DNA from: Gemmatimonadota bacterium | Lineage (GTDB): Bacteria > Gemmatimonadota > Gemmatimonadetes > Gemmatimonadales > GWC2-71-9 | Assembly (NCBI GenBank): GCA_003251175.1 | Contig: QKHC01000037.1 | Location: 1 to 40,927, forward strand | Length of the DNA: 40,927 nt | Reading direction: 5' to 3' | Part shown: piece after piece, positions 7,842 to 16,757 of the stretch | Layout of the letters: the number at the start of each line of letters is the position of its first letter | Position numbering within the stretch: the first letter of the stretch is position 1 | Notes under the pieces: generated by a model | Database searches by the model: none | Seen by the model: the letters and a program-made list of their open reading frames with translations, nothing else | Told to the model about the DNA's origin: nothing | Made by a program: the position numbers and the translations under genes

Positions 7842-9152
7842 ATGCTCGCCAATCTCGCGTTTGGGGTTGTTCTCCTCGCGGCGTTGTGGACGCAGGTGCG
7901 CCGCTTCCGACGTCGCGAGGCAAGCGCCCGGGTCGCGGCAGTTCGCTCCCGCGTGAGCGGCGCGGCCCCGCTCGCTCAGCACCCGCTCATCGACGCGCTG
8001 CGCTGCATCGGGTGCGGGTCGTGCGCCGACGCATGCCCCGAGGGCCAGGTGCTGGCGGTGGTCGCCGGCAAGGCTGCGTTGGTCGAGCCGAACCGGTGCA
8101 TCGGGCATGGGCTGTGTGCCGATGCGTGCCCGGTAGGAGCGATCGAAATCGTGACCGCTCCCCCGGGCGTGCGCGCGGACGCGCCGGTGCTCACGCCGGA
8201 GCTCGAAACCAACGTCCCGGGGCTGTTTGTAGCCGGAGAGCTGGGTGGCCTGGCGCTGATCAAGAACGCGGTGCGAACCGGTCGGGAGTGTGTCGACGCC
8301 GTGGCGCGACGGCTCGCGAGCCAGCGGCTGCGGCGACCGGCGGGGGGCCTGGACGTCTGCATCGTGGGGGCCGGACCGGCTGGACTGTCCGCGGCGCTGC
8401 GCGCGCACGAGCTGGGGCTGTCCTATCTCCTGCTGGAGCAGTCGACGCTGGGCGGGAGCGTGGCCAAGTACCCGCGCCAGAAGCTGGTGCTCACCAGTCC
8501 CATGGAGCTGCCGGTTTACGGGGTCTTCGACCGGCTCGAGATCAGGAAGGAAGCCCTGCTCGAGCTGTGGCAGCGGGTCGCGCGCGAGGTGCGGCTCGCC
8601 GTGCGGACCCAGCAACGGGTGGAGCACCTGAGCTGCGATCCCGACGGCAGCTTCACCGTGAACGCCGCCAACGGGCGGTGGCGTGCCGCCGCCGTCGTCC
8701 TGGCTATCGGCCGCCGCGGCTCGCCGCGCACGCTCGACATCCCCGGCGAGGAGCTCCCCAAGGTGATGTACGACCTGCTGGACGCCGCATCATACCGGCG
8801 CAAGCGCATCCTGGTGGTCGGTGGCGGAGACAGCGCGGTCGAGGCGGCGCTCGGTCTCGCCCACCAGCAGGGGAATCGGGTCACGCTCGCCTACCGGAAG
8901 GACGCATTCACGCGACTCAAGGCACGCAATGAGCAGCGCATCGAGGCCGCCATGCGGCGGGGCGGCGTGGCGGTGCTGTTCGGCGCCACGCCGGTCGCCG
9001 TTCGTACCGACGTGGTGGAGCTCGACGTACGGGGCCAACGCCGGGAGCTGCCCAACGACTTTGTGTGGGTGTTTGCTGGAGCGACTCCGCCCACCGCGTT
9101 TCTCGAGCGCATTGGGGTTACGGTGGGTGGCGGCGCGCTGTCCGCCGCCTGA
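7842..9152 (+). CDS. Membrane-anchored 4Fe-4S/FAD NAD(P)-dependent oxidoreductase, permuted thioredoxin-reductase fold
   Basis: 436-residue protein. An N-terminal hydrophobic helix (residues 2-17) precedes two ferredoxin-like motifs. The first is complete (C55, C58, C61, C65). The second has His89 in place of the second Cys (C86, H89, C92, C96; CIGHGLCADACP). Residues 121-150 carry ETNVPGLFVAGELGG, a segment that normally ends thioredoxin-reductase-like proteins. Then come the FAD-binding GAGPAG (176-181) and a second nucleotide site GGGDSA (327-332), and the protein stops where the missing segment would be. No redox CxxC is seen in the flavin domain, so this is not a thioredoxin reductase. 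It probably links NAD(P)H and the divergent cytochrome b/multihaem chain. Electron direction and partner are inferred. Confidence 0.75.
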   Translation: MLANLAFGVVLLAALWTQVRRFRRREASARVAAVRSRVSGAAPLAQHPLIDALRCIGCGSCADACPEGQVLAVVAGKAALVEPNRCIGHGLCADACPVGAIEIVTAPPGVRADAPVLTPELETNVPGLFVAGELGGLALIKNAVRTGRECVDAVARRLASQRLRRPAGGLDVCIVGAGPAGLSAALRAHELGLSYLLLEQSTLGGSVAKYPRQKLVLTSPMELPVYGVFDRLEIRKEALLELWQRVAREVRLAVRTQQRVEHLSCDPDGSFTVNAANGRWRAAAVVLAIGRRGSPRTLDIPGEELPKVMYDLLDAASYRRKRILVVGGGDSAVEAALGLAHQQGNRVTLAYRKDAFTRLKARNEQRIEAAMRRGGVAVLFGATPVAVRTDVVELDVRGQRRELPNDFVWVFAGATPPTAFLERIGVTVGGGALSAA

Positions 9153-9154
9153 GC

Positions 9155-10576
9155 TCAGGCTTCTGCGAGCAGCGGGGGACGACCGATCGGCTGGGCCGCC
9201 TGGACGGCGGCGGCCAGCGCCAGCACCCCCTCCTCGTCGCGCGGGCGCCCCACGATCTGCAGTCCCACGGGCAGTCCCTGCCCATCGACGCCGCAGGGTA
9301 CCGACGCCACCGGCAGGCCCGTGAGGCTCAGCACGAACGTCGGCGCGAGCCAGTCGACGTACGTCTGCATGGGGGCGCCCCCGATGGTGTCCGGGTAGTT
9401 CTGCTCGACCGGGAACGGTGCAACCGCCATGGTGGGCGTGAGCAGGTGGTCATGGTGCGCAAACAGCTCGCGGAAACGGTGCCACAGCTGCCCGCGCACC
9501 CGTTCCGCCCGCCCGATGGCTCGCGTTGTCGTCTCGAGCCCCGCTTTGGTGTTGTCGCGGACGTTGACGCCCATTTCCGGGACGTGATCGAGTCGCGGGG
9601 TCATCCAGTTGACGAACCACAGCCCGCGCAGCGCGAGGAACGCGTCCCGGGCGGCGCGCAGATCGAGTGACACCTCCTCGACCGCCACACCGTTGGCCGT
9701 GAGCGCTTCGGCGGCGCGTCGGCACGCCCGCTCCAGCGCCGGATCGATGCCAATACCAGCGAGGTCGGCGCAGTATGCAACCCGCAGGCCCGCACGCGGG
9801 CCCGCGCGCACGGCAGCCACGAAGTCCCGGCCCGCCACCGGTTGGGCCAGGGGGGCGAGCGGCGATGGTCCCGCGATGGCCTGCAGCATCTGCGCCGCAT
9901 CCTCCGCGGTGCGCGCCATCGGTCCCTCGACCTGCAGCGTATCCCACACCCAGTCGTACGGGTGGGTGGGCACGAGACCCACCGATGGGCGCAATCCGAC
10001 GACGCCGCAGAACGCCGCTGGAATGCGCAGCGAACCGCCGAGGTCGGTCCCTTCCGCGAGCGCGATCATGCCGGTCGCGAGTCCCGCCGCGCCTCCACCT
10101 GTAGAGCCGCCCGCGCTCTTCGTGGTGTCCCAGGGGTTTCGGGTGCGTCCGAAGACGTCGTTCCAGGTGTTGCCGCCGGCCGCGAACTCGGGACAGTTGG
10201 TTTTGCCGATGATCACCGCGCCCGCCGCCCGCAGCCGCGCGACGACAGCAGCGTCCTCGCTGGGCACGTAGTCGCGATAGAGCGGCGATCCGTAGGTGGT
10301 GCGCAGTCCCGCCACCGGGGTGACATCCTTGATGCCGACGGGCACGCCGGCCAGGGCCCCCGGATCCTCGCCCTGCGCGATGCGTCGCTCGAGAGCGCGG
10401 GCGTCGTCCCGGGCCCGGGCATTGAGCGTGACGATGGCGTTGATGGTCGAGTTGTGCTGGTCGACCCTCGCCAGCACGGCGTCGACCACGTCGACCGGAG
10501 ACACGTCGCCCGATGCGACGAGATCACGGATCGCCACCGCCGGCAGGTCGGCGAGACCGCCCGCACGGATGCTCAC
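9155..10576 (-). CDS. Amidase-signature hydrolase
   Basis: 473-residue cytoplasmic amidase using a Ser-cisSer-Lys triad: Lys83 in GIKD, Ser158 in the glycine-rich GGSTGGG (Thr replaces the usual second Ser), and nucleophile Ser182 in GTDLGGSLRIP. The following AFCGVVGLRPS is also typical. The family releases ammonia or splits carbon-nitrogen bonds of amides; substrate cannot be read from the sequence. I prefer the GTG at 10576, which has GGTGA nearby and begins the conserved region; a GTG at 10606 is possible. It is the last gene of the molybdenum-hydroxylase/NCS1/cyclase run, 36 nt after the cyclase, and would act on the ring-opened product. It converges with the forward reductase, two bases apart. 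Confidence 0.85.
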   Translation of the reverse strand: MSIRAGGLADLPAVAIRDLVASGDVSPVDVVDAVLARVDQHNSTINAIVTLNARARDDARALERRIAQGEDPGALAGVPVGIKDVTPVAGLRTTYGSPLYRDYVPSEDAAVVARLRAAGAVIIGKTNCPEFAAGGNTWNDVFGRTRNPWDTTKSAGGSTGGGAAGLATGMIALAEGTDLGGSLRIPAAFCGVVGLRPSVGLVPTHPYDWVWDTLQVEGPMARTAEDAAQMLQAIAGPSPLAPLAQPVAGRDFVAAVRAGPRAGLRVAYCADLAGIGIDPALERACRRAAEALTANGVAVEEVSLDLRAARDAFLALRGLWFVNWMTPRLDHVPEMGVNVRDNTKAGLETTTRAIGRAERVRGQLWHRFRELFAHHDHLLTPTMAVAPFPVEQNYPDTIGGAPMQTYVDWLAPTFVLSLTGLPVASVPCGVDGQGLPVGLQIVGRPRDEEGVLALAAAVQAAQPIGRPPLLAEA

Positions 10577-10612
10577 GGATTCACCGCCACGCCGCTCGGG
10601 CACCACCGCCGA

Positions 10613-11410
10613 TCACGGCGCGCCCCATTCTCCCACGAACGCGACCGTCCGCGCGAACGCCGCTTCGCCTCCCTTGAACAGCCACGGGAAGCACCCGATC
10701 ACCAGCCGGGTGTTCTGCAGCTCCGGTGCGTCGATCCGGCCGCCGAGGTTCTCGATGTGGATGCAGTCGTGCGGGAACAATGCGTTGTGGGTCAGCTGGT
10801 ACGCCTCGTCAGGAAAGAGCTCGCGGGCACGCTCGGGACCGAACTTCGCTTCGGCCTTGGCGCGCACGCGATCGCAATGGCCGTGCATCCCCTTTCCCAG
10901 GAAGCGGCCGATGGGGAGGTTCATCGGATGGTCGGTAGATATGCAGTCCACGCCCCACAGGTGGATGCGCTTCTCGAGCAGCCACGGGACCATGCTCGGG
11001 TGGGCCCCGGGATGCAGGTGGATGTAGCGCTCCTCGTCGGGGGTCGCGCCGAATTCGCCGTAGCGATGCCAGCCCGTGTGCAGGATGAGGATGTCGCCCG
11101 GCTTCACCTCGACGCGTTGCTCGATCATCTGCGGCGTGTATACGGCGAGCTCGTCCATGTCATCGCGCAAGTCCACAATCACGCCCGGTCCGCACAGCCA
11201 CTCCAGCGGCAGCTCGTCGATCGTCTTGCCGGCCGTCACGAAGTGCCGCGGCGCGTCGAGGTGGGTGCCCATGTGGTTCGAGGTCTGGATGTACTGCGCG
11301 TTCACCCCATGCTCCGCCTTGCGCTTGATGTATTTCACCTCGAAGGGCGGATAGTACGGCCAGAACGAGCAGCGCTCGTTGAGGGGCTGGGAGAGGTCGT
11401 ACAGCTGCAT
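10613..11410 (-). CDS. Cyclase-family metal-dependent hydrolase (kynurenine formamidase/isatin hydrolase-like)
   Basis: 265-residue hydrolase. The ATG at 11410 has GGAGG seven bases upstream, which decides against the longer reading from 11530. The family motif HxGTHxDxPxHF is intact (H46, H50, D52, H56 in HMGTHLDAPRHF) and would bind one or two divalent metals. Relatives hydrolyse amide bonds of N-formylkynurenine or the lactam ring of isatin. Further His residues (HLHPGAHPS, DHPMNLPIG) are likely in the active site. The gene lies 135 nt after the transporter and 36 nt before the amidase. In this context I infer that it opens a cyclic amide made by the molybdenum hydroxylase encoded upstream. 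The exact substrate is unknown. Confidence 0.82.
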   Translation of the reverse strand: MQLYDLSQPLNERCSFWPYYPPFEVKYIKRKAEHGVNAQYIQTSNHMGTHLDAPRHFVTAGKTIDELPLEWLCGPGVIVDLRDDMDELAVYTPQMIEQRVEVKPGDILILHTGWHRYGEFGATPDEERYIHLHPGAHPSMVPWLLEKRIHLWGVDCISTDHPMNLPIGRFLGKGMHGHCDRVRAKAEAKFGPERARELFPDEAYQLTHNALFPHDCIHIENLGGRIDAPELQNTRLVIGCFPWLFKGGEAAFARTVAFVGEWGAP

Positions 11411-11545
11411 CGATGAACCTCCGGCACAAAGGGTTGCGGAGTGCGGATTAAATCGATCGTGTACCGCGCTCGCTCCCATCCGCACGAAGCGCAACACGCG
11501 AATCCGCCATCCGGCATTCCCAATCCACAACGAGCGGGCGGCCTT

Positions 11546-13051
11546 TCATGCGGACCCGAGCTCCGATCTCATCAGGATCCAGTACAGCGCTCCCGCCACC
11601 AGGGCAGCGGAGAACCATGCGCCGTCGAACAGGAAGCGCACGGCTGGGTGGGTCAGTCCCGCCAAAGCGGTCGCGATGCCCGCGACGAGCGCCACCAGGG
11701 CGCGTGGATTGAGTCCGCGCATGTACGCGTAGGGACCGGCGGGCGCGTACAGCCCGGGTAGGTCGAGCCGACCGCGGCGCAGCAGTGCGTAGTCGCAGAC
11801 CATGACCCCGGCGACGGCGCCGAGCAGTCCCGAATACCCGATGAGCCATGTCTGGTACTGGTCGAGCAACTTCCATGGAAAGATGGCGATCCCGGCAACC
11901 CCGGCCAGGAGACCGCCGAGGCGGAAGCTGATGCGGCTGGGCCGCAGCGCCGCGATGCTGTTCGCAGGGGCCACGACGTTGGCGGCGATGTTGGTGGTGA
12001 GCGTGGCTACGATCACCGCCAGCAGGGCGCCGACGCCGAGCAGGGGGTTGCCGCTCTCGGCCGTCAGCCGTGAGAGCAGGTCGACCGGGTTCCAGATCGC
12101 TTCCCCGTAGATGATCAGCGTCGCGCTGGTCACCGCCACGCCGATGAAGGCGAACAGCGGCATCGTGGTGAGCAGGCCGAGCGCCTGGCCCACGACTTGG
12201 TCGCGCTGACTGCGGGCATAACGGGTGAAGTCCGGGATGTTGAGCGACAGGGTCGCCCAGAACCCCACCATGGCGGTGACCCAGGGAACGAAGGTCGTGA
12301 GCAGGAAGCGCCCGCTCGGCGCCGCGGGTCGCTGCAGCGCATCGGCACGCGCCAGGATGGCGCCGATTCCGCCGGTCCGCGCGGCAGCCCAGCCGAGCAG
12401 CGCGATTCCCATGAGAATCAGCAGCGGCGCCGCCAGAGTCTCGAGGCGCTTGATGCTCTCGGTGCCGGCCCAGACGAAGTACATGTTGACCAGCCAGAAC
12501 AGCAGGAACGCGGCGAAGTGCGGCGCCCCGTATCCCATGAAGCGCCACGGGCCGCCCAGTCCCTCCCAGGCGGGCCATAGGATCGCGAGCAGCGCGTGGA
12601 TCGCGAGTCCGCCAACCCATGTCTGGATGCCGAACCAGCCGCACGCCACGACGGAGCGCAGCAGCGAAGGCACGTGGGCGCCCACAGTCCCGAAGGCGGC
12701 GCGCGCGAAGACCGGGAAGGGCACGCCGTAGCGCGTGCCCGCGTGGGCGTTGATCACCATCGGCACGAGGACGATGGCGTTCCCGAGGAAGATCGCGACC
12801 AGGCTCTGCCGCCACGTCATGCCCGCCCCGACCATGCTCGCGGCAAGCATGTAGGTCGGGATGCAGACGCTCATGCCGACCCACAGCGATGCGAGATGCC
12901 ACAACGTCCAGGTCCGCTGCCGGGCCGTCGTCGGCGCGAGGTCGGCATTGACGAGCGGACCGGGTGGCAGGTCGTGGGTGAGCTCCACGAGACCGTTCAC
13001 CGTGACGGTCGCGGCCTCCCCGGACCCAGCGGTGCGATGGATCTTGCTCAC
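11546..13051 (-). CDS. NCS1-family nucleobase/hydantoin/allantoin-type permease
   Basis: 501-residue inner-membrane transporter with about twelve hydrophobic helices. The N-terminal NADLAPTTARQRTW followed by WHLASLWVGMS, and GWFGIQTWVGG at 138-148, are hallmarks of the NCS1 group that includes the hydantoin transporter Mhp1 and allantoin permease PucI; aromatic and Gln residues in the latter stretch contact the substrate in known members. These proteins import nucleobases, hydantoins, allantoin or related N-heterocycles with sodium or protons. The start is a GTG at 13051 overlapping the stop of the CoxM-like gene (GTGA). Its place between the hydroxylase and hydrolase genes says that the pathway substrate is a small N-heterocycle taken up from outside. 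The specific ligand cannot be predicted. Confidence 0.85.
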   Translation of the reverse strand: MSKIHRTAGSGEAATVTVNGLVELTHDLPPGPLVNADLAPTTARQRTWTLWHLASLWVGMSVCIPTYMLAASMVGAGMTWRQSLVAIFLGNAIVLVPMVINAHAGTRYGVPFPVFARAAFGTVGAHVPSLLRSVVACGWFGIQTWVGGLAIHALLAILWPAWEGLGGPWRFMGYGAPHFAAFLLFWLVNMYFVWAGTESIKRLETLAAPLLILMGIALLGWAAARTGGIGAILARADALQRPAAPSGRFLLTTFVPWVTAMVGFWATLSLNIPDFTRYARSQRDQVVGQALGLLTTMPLFAFIGVAVTSATLIIYGEAIWNPVDLLSRLTAESGNPLLGVGALLAVIVATLTTNIAANVVAPANSIAALRPSRISFRLGGLLAGVAGIAIFPWKLLDQYQTWLIGYSGLLGAVAGVMVCDYALLRRGRLDLPGLYAPAGPYAYMRGLNPRALVALVAGIATALAGLTHPAVRFLFDGAWFSAALVAGALYWILMRSELGSA

Positions 13052-13947
13052 CGTTTCGTCGCGTCCCCGGCTCCGGCACTCGCCCGCTCGAACGCCGCGG
13101 CGAGCGCGCGGCGGGTGAGCACACCCACGAGCTGGCGGCGATAGGCGCTCGACGCGTGGATGTCCCCCGGAGGATCGACGTCCTTGGCGGCGGCCGCCTG
13201 CGCGGCCTCGCGCAACGCGGCGGGGGTCGGCGGCTCGCCTTTGAGTGCCTTGCGCGCGCGGGCAGCGAGGACGGGCCCCTCACCCACACCCAGTAGCGTG
13301 ATGCGGCTGTCGGCGCAGCGCCCGCGCTCGTCGAGCGTCACGACCGCGGCCACGCCCGCGAGCGCGTAATCACCGTGTCGCCGCGCAACTTCGAGGAATG
13401 CCCAGCCGCTGCGCGGTGGTGGCGGCGGACAGACGACCTCCACCAGCAGCTCACCCGGGGCGAGCGCCGTCTGGAACAGTCCGGTGAAGAACCGCTCGGC
13501 GCTCACGCTGCGCGTTCCCTCACGGCCGCGCACGATGAACCGCGCGTCCAGCGCGAGCAGAACGGCCGGGATCTCCGCTGCGGGATCGGCGTGCGCGGCC
13601 GAGCCGCCCAGCGTGCCGCGGTTGCGGATCTGGGCGTGGGCGACGGACGGCATCGTCTCCGCGAGCAGGGGCGCGCCCCGGATCACGTCGGTGTGGTGCT
13701 CCAGGGTTCGCTGACGGGTCATGGCTCCGCAGTGGATCTCGCCGCGATCGTCGCGACGCACGAAGTCGAGCTCGGTGACGCGGTTCAGGTCCACCAGCAC
13801 ACCTGGCCGTGCCAGTCGGAAGTTCATCGCGGGAATCAGACTCTGGCCGCCCGCCAGCGGCTTCGCGTCGCTGCCATGGGCGTGGAGGATCTCCAGGGCC
13901 TCGTCGACGCTCGCCGGGCGGTGATACGCGAACGCTGCGGGCTTCAC
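13048..13947 (-). CDS. Molybdenum hydroxylase FAD subunit (CoxM/XdhB family)
   Basis: 299-residue FAD-binding medium subunit of a xanthine-dehydrogenase-family hydroxylase. The GTG at 13947 overlaps the stop of the large-subunit gene (GTGA); open sequence upstream of it is a shadow. FAD-contacting motifs are AGGQS at 32-36, within LAGGQSLIPAMNFRLARP, and TLGGSAAHADP at 112-122. The C-terminal CO-dehydrogenase flavoprotein domain is present (GGDYALAG-like and LGVGEGPVLA segments). The subunit passes electrons from the two 2Fe-2S clusters of the small subunit to an acceptor. Length is normal for the family. Confidence 0.9.
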   Translation of the reverse strand: MKPAAFAYHRPASVDEALEILHAHGSDAKPLAGGQSLIPAMNFRLARPGVLVDLNRVTELDFVRRDDRGEIHCGAMTRQRTLEHHTDVIRGAPLLAETMPSVAHAQIRNRGTLGGSAAHADPAAEIPAVLLALDARFIVRGREGTRSVSAERFFTGLFQTALAPGELLVEVVCPPPPPRSGWAFLEVARRHGDYALAGVAAVVTLDERGRCADSRITLLGVGEGPVLAARARKALKGEPPTPAALREAAQAAAAKDVDPPGDIHASSAYRRQLVGVLTRRALAAAFERASAGAGDATKR

Positions 13948-16757
13948 GCGCTGGCCTCGCCCGTGCGTCGGCCCGCCAGCTCCCGGTGGACAAGCTCGAG
14001 TCCCTGTCGTGTCATCAGCTTCGCCGCCGTGTCCAGCACCCGCTGGCCGACGCCGGCGATCCGGCCGCCCACCTGCAGCTCGGCGCGGTATCGCATGACG
14101 GTCCCCGCAGCATCCTCCTCCAGCGACACCTGCGCCGTCCCTCTCGTGAATCCGAGCCCGCTGTGCCCATCCACCACCATGGCGAAGCGCTGCGGTGGCT
14201 CGCGGTCCAGCAGCGTGACCCGCACCGTGAATTCCGCCGCCGTCACGGGTCCGATCCCCACCCGCATGGCACCGTGATAGCTCGCCTCGCCCTGCTGCTC
14301 GAGCGCCATGCCGCCGGGCAGGGCCCGCACCAGCACCGCAGGATCCTGCAGGGCGTCCCAGACCACGGCTCGGGGGAGCCGGAACACGTAGCTGCCCTCG
14401 ACGATCACCTGGTTGCGGCGCTGGGGCGGGGTGCGTTGCAGCAGCTGGAAGAGGCGATCCGGGCTGAGGGGGATTTCCGTGATCTCGACGTGGAAGTCTG
14501 CCAGTGCATCCTCCACGGCCTGCGCGAACGCCGCTCCCGTGGGGATGCAGCCGGCCTCGCCGACGCCCTTCAGGCCGATGGGGCTCAGCGGTGACGGCGT
14601 CTCGCGGTGGCCGATCACGATCGGCGGGACCTCGGTGGCTGTCGGCAGCAGGTAGTCCATGAGCGAAGCGTTCTGCAGCTGGCCGTTGTCGTCCCACATC
14701 AACTGCTCGTAGAACGCATTGCCGATCCCGTGGGCGACGCCGCCATGGATCTGTCCTTCAACGAGCATCGGATTGATCAGCCGGCCGCAATCGTGCACGA
14801 CCACGTACTTCTGGATGGTGACCATCGCGGTTTCGGGATCCACCTCGACGATCATCGCGTGCACGCCGCTCGCCGTGCTTCCGCGGTCTGGTCCGTAGTA
14901 GGCCGTCGCTTCGAGTCCAGGCTCGGTCCCCGGCCGCACGGCGCCGCGCAGCGGGTTGGCTTGCGCGGCGAGCGCGCCGAGATCGATGCTGCGGTCGGAT
15001 CCGACGACGCGCACCGCGCCGCCGACCAACTCGAGGCCCTCCGGCGGCGTCTCCAGTAGTCGGCTCGCGAGATCGAAGACCTTGGTCCGGACCGCGGTGG
15101 CCGCCGCATGGCAGGCGGTGCCGGCCACCACTGCGCCACGACTGGCGAAGGTCCCGGTCCCCCAGTTGAACTCGCGGGTGTCACCGGTAACGACATGGAC
15201 GTGCTCGATGCGCACGGCCAACACATCGGCCACGATCTGGGCGAACGCGGTGAAATGGCCCTGTCCCTGCGTGCCGACCCCGGTCGCGACGCGAACCTGC
15301 CCGCTGGGCTCGACGGTCACGCGGGCCCCTTCGTACGGTCCGATTCCCGTGCCCTCGATGTAGGAGACGATCCCGAGGCCGACGTGCCGACCCGCGGCAC
15401 GGGCCCGCGGTTGCTCCTCGTGAAGGAAGTGGTGGTACCCGATCAGCTTTGCGGCCTCTTCGAGCGCGGGTGCGTAGTCACCGCTGTCGTAGACGAGTGG
15501 CGCCGAGTCTTGAAACAGAATGTGGTGATCGTACGGGAACCGGTCGCGCGACAGGTAGTTGCGCCGGCGGATCTCGAGTCGGTCCAGACCGAGTTCCCGT
15601 GCGGCGAGATCGAGCAGCCGCTCCATCACGAACACGCCGTGCTGGCGTCCGGCGCCGCGTACCGGCGTCACGATCGGCTTGTTCGTGAACACGGCGGTGA
15701 ACTCGGTGTCGTAGGCCGGTACGTCATACGGTCCGAGCAGCGTGCACTGGGAATTGATCGGCACGGTGAGCCCGTAGGGATCGTAGGCTCCGGTGTCGTG
15801 CAGGAACACGTCCCGGATGCCGAGGATGCGGCCATCCTGCGCGACCGCCAGCTCGGCATCGTGGACCTGACCCCGCTCCTGCGTCGTCGCGAAGAAGTTC
15901 TCCTGTCGGTCTTCCGTCCACTTCACGGGGCGGCCGAGCTGCATGGCGATCCAAGGGATCAGCACTTCCTCGGGGTAGTGCATCATGATCTTGGGACCGA
16001 AGCCGCCGCCCACGAACGGGGCGATGACGCGCACCTGCGACTCCAGCAGACCCAGGCGCGCTGCCAGCCCGTTGCGAATCGGGATCGGCGCCTGGGTCGT
16101 GTCCCAGATCGTCAGCTCCTCGGCGCGGGCATCCCATTGGGCCACCACGCAACGGTTCTCGATGGCGGCCGAGAGCCCCCGGTCGTACCGGAACCGCCGC
16201 CGGATCACGCGGTGCGCGGCGGCGCGGGCCGCGTCATAGTCGCCGGTGCGCTGTACGACGTGGGCGGCCAGGTTCGACGCGAGATGCTCGTGCACACGCG
16301 CCGCCCCGGCTGCCATCGCCGCCTCGAGATCGACGACCGCCGGCAATGGCTCGATGTCCACCACGACGTCTGCGAGGGCGTCTTCCGCCACGTACCGGCT
16401 CTGCGCCACGATCATCGCGATCGGCTCCCCGACGTGCCGCACCTTGTCGCGAACGAGCGGGACCTGGGTGCAGGTGTGGAAGATCAATCCCGGTATCGGA
16501 GGCGGCGGGACGAGCAGGGGACCGGGGCGCCAGTAGTCGCCCAGATCAGCGGCCGTAATGACGGAGATGACACCCGGCCGGCGGCGCGCTGCCGAGACAT
16601 CGACGTCGCGCAGTCGGCCGTGGGCGTGCTCGCTGCGCACGAACGCCGCGTGCAGCTGGCCATCGAGCTGGACGTCGTCTACGAACAGCGCGCGGCCTGT
16701 GAGGAGGCGCTCGTCCTCGCTCCGGCGTACGCGAGCGCCGACGTAGCGCTCAGGCAC
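13944..16757 (-). CDS. Molybdopterin-binding large subunit fused to a CoxG/SRPBCC domain
   Basis: 937-residue fusion. Residues 1-770 form the molybdenum-cofactor subunit of a xanthine-dehydrogenase-family hydroxylase: GGGFGPK at 250-256, PVRGAGRQ at 365-372 and GLKGVGEAGC with the catalytic Glu734. The Cys-containing AYxCSFR loop of form I CO dehydrogenase is absent, so CO oxidation is unlikely; hydroxylation of an N-heterocycle or similar substrate fits better. From about 784 to 930 there is a CoxG-like domain (GSYVFRLPRAVVWDALQDP, then ALPGGMALEQQGE), usually encoded by a separate gene involved in membrane attachment or assembly. The GTG at 16757 lies inside the end of the small-subunit gene, overlapping by 8 nt. 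Substrate is unknown. Confidence 0.88.
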   Translation of the reverse strand: MPERYVGARVRRSEDERLLTGRALFVDDVQLDGQLHAAFVRSEHAHGRLRDVDVSAARRRPGVISVITAADLGDYWRPGPLLVPPPPIPGLIFHTCTQVPLVRDKVRHVGEPIAMIVAQSRYVAEDALADVVVDIEPLPAVVDLEAAMAAGAARVHEHLASNLAAHVVQRTGDYDAARAAAHRVIRRRFRYDRGLSAAIENRCVVAQWDARAEELTIWDTTQAPIPIRNGLAARLGLLESQVRVIAPFVGGGFGPKIMMHYPEEVLIPWIAMQLGRPVKWTEDRQENFFATTQERGQVHDAELAVAQDGRILGIRDVFLHDTGAYDPYGLTVPINSQCTLLGPYDVPAYDTEFTAVFTNKPIVTPVRGAGRQHGVFVMERLLDLAARELGLDRLEIRRRNYLSRDRFPYDHHILFQDSAPLVYDSGDYAPALEEAAKLIGYHHFLHEEQPRARAAGRHVGLGIVSYIEGTGIGPYEGARVTVEPSGQVRVATGVGTQGQGHFTAFAQIVADVLAVRIEHVHVVTGDTREFNWGTGTFASRGAVVAGTACHAAATAVRTKVFDLASRLLETPPEGLELVGGAVRVVGSDRSIDLGALAAQANPLRGAVRPGTEPGLEATAYYGPDRGSTASGVHAMIVEVDPETAMVTIQKYVVVHDCGRLINPMLVEGQIHGGVAHGIGNAFYEQLMWDDNGQLQNASLMDYLLPTATEVPPIVIGHRETPSPLSPIGLKGVGEAGCIPTGAAFAQAVEDALADFHVEITEIPLSPDRLFQLLQRTPPQRRNQVIVEGSYVFRLPRAVVWDALQDPAVLVRALPGGMALEQQGEASYHGAMRVGIGPVTAAEFTVRVTLLDREPPQRFAMVVDGHSGLGFTRGTAQVSLEEDAAGTVMRYRAELQVGGRIAGVGQRVLDTAAKLMTRQGLELVHRELAGRRTGEASA

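Noticed and set aside
7532-7852. Reverse 106-codon frame with several cysteines in the divergent gap, and a mirrored forward frame
   Set aside because: No ribosome site, it runs into the reductase start, and both strands are open in matching phase, as expected by chance in GC-rich DNA.
13944-16757. CO dehydrogenase assignment for the Cox-like genes
   Set aside because: The active-site loop reads PVRGAGRQ, without the Cys of form I CO dehydrogenase, and the neighbours point to N-heterocycle use.
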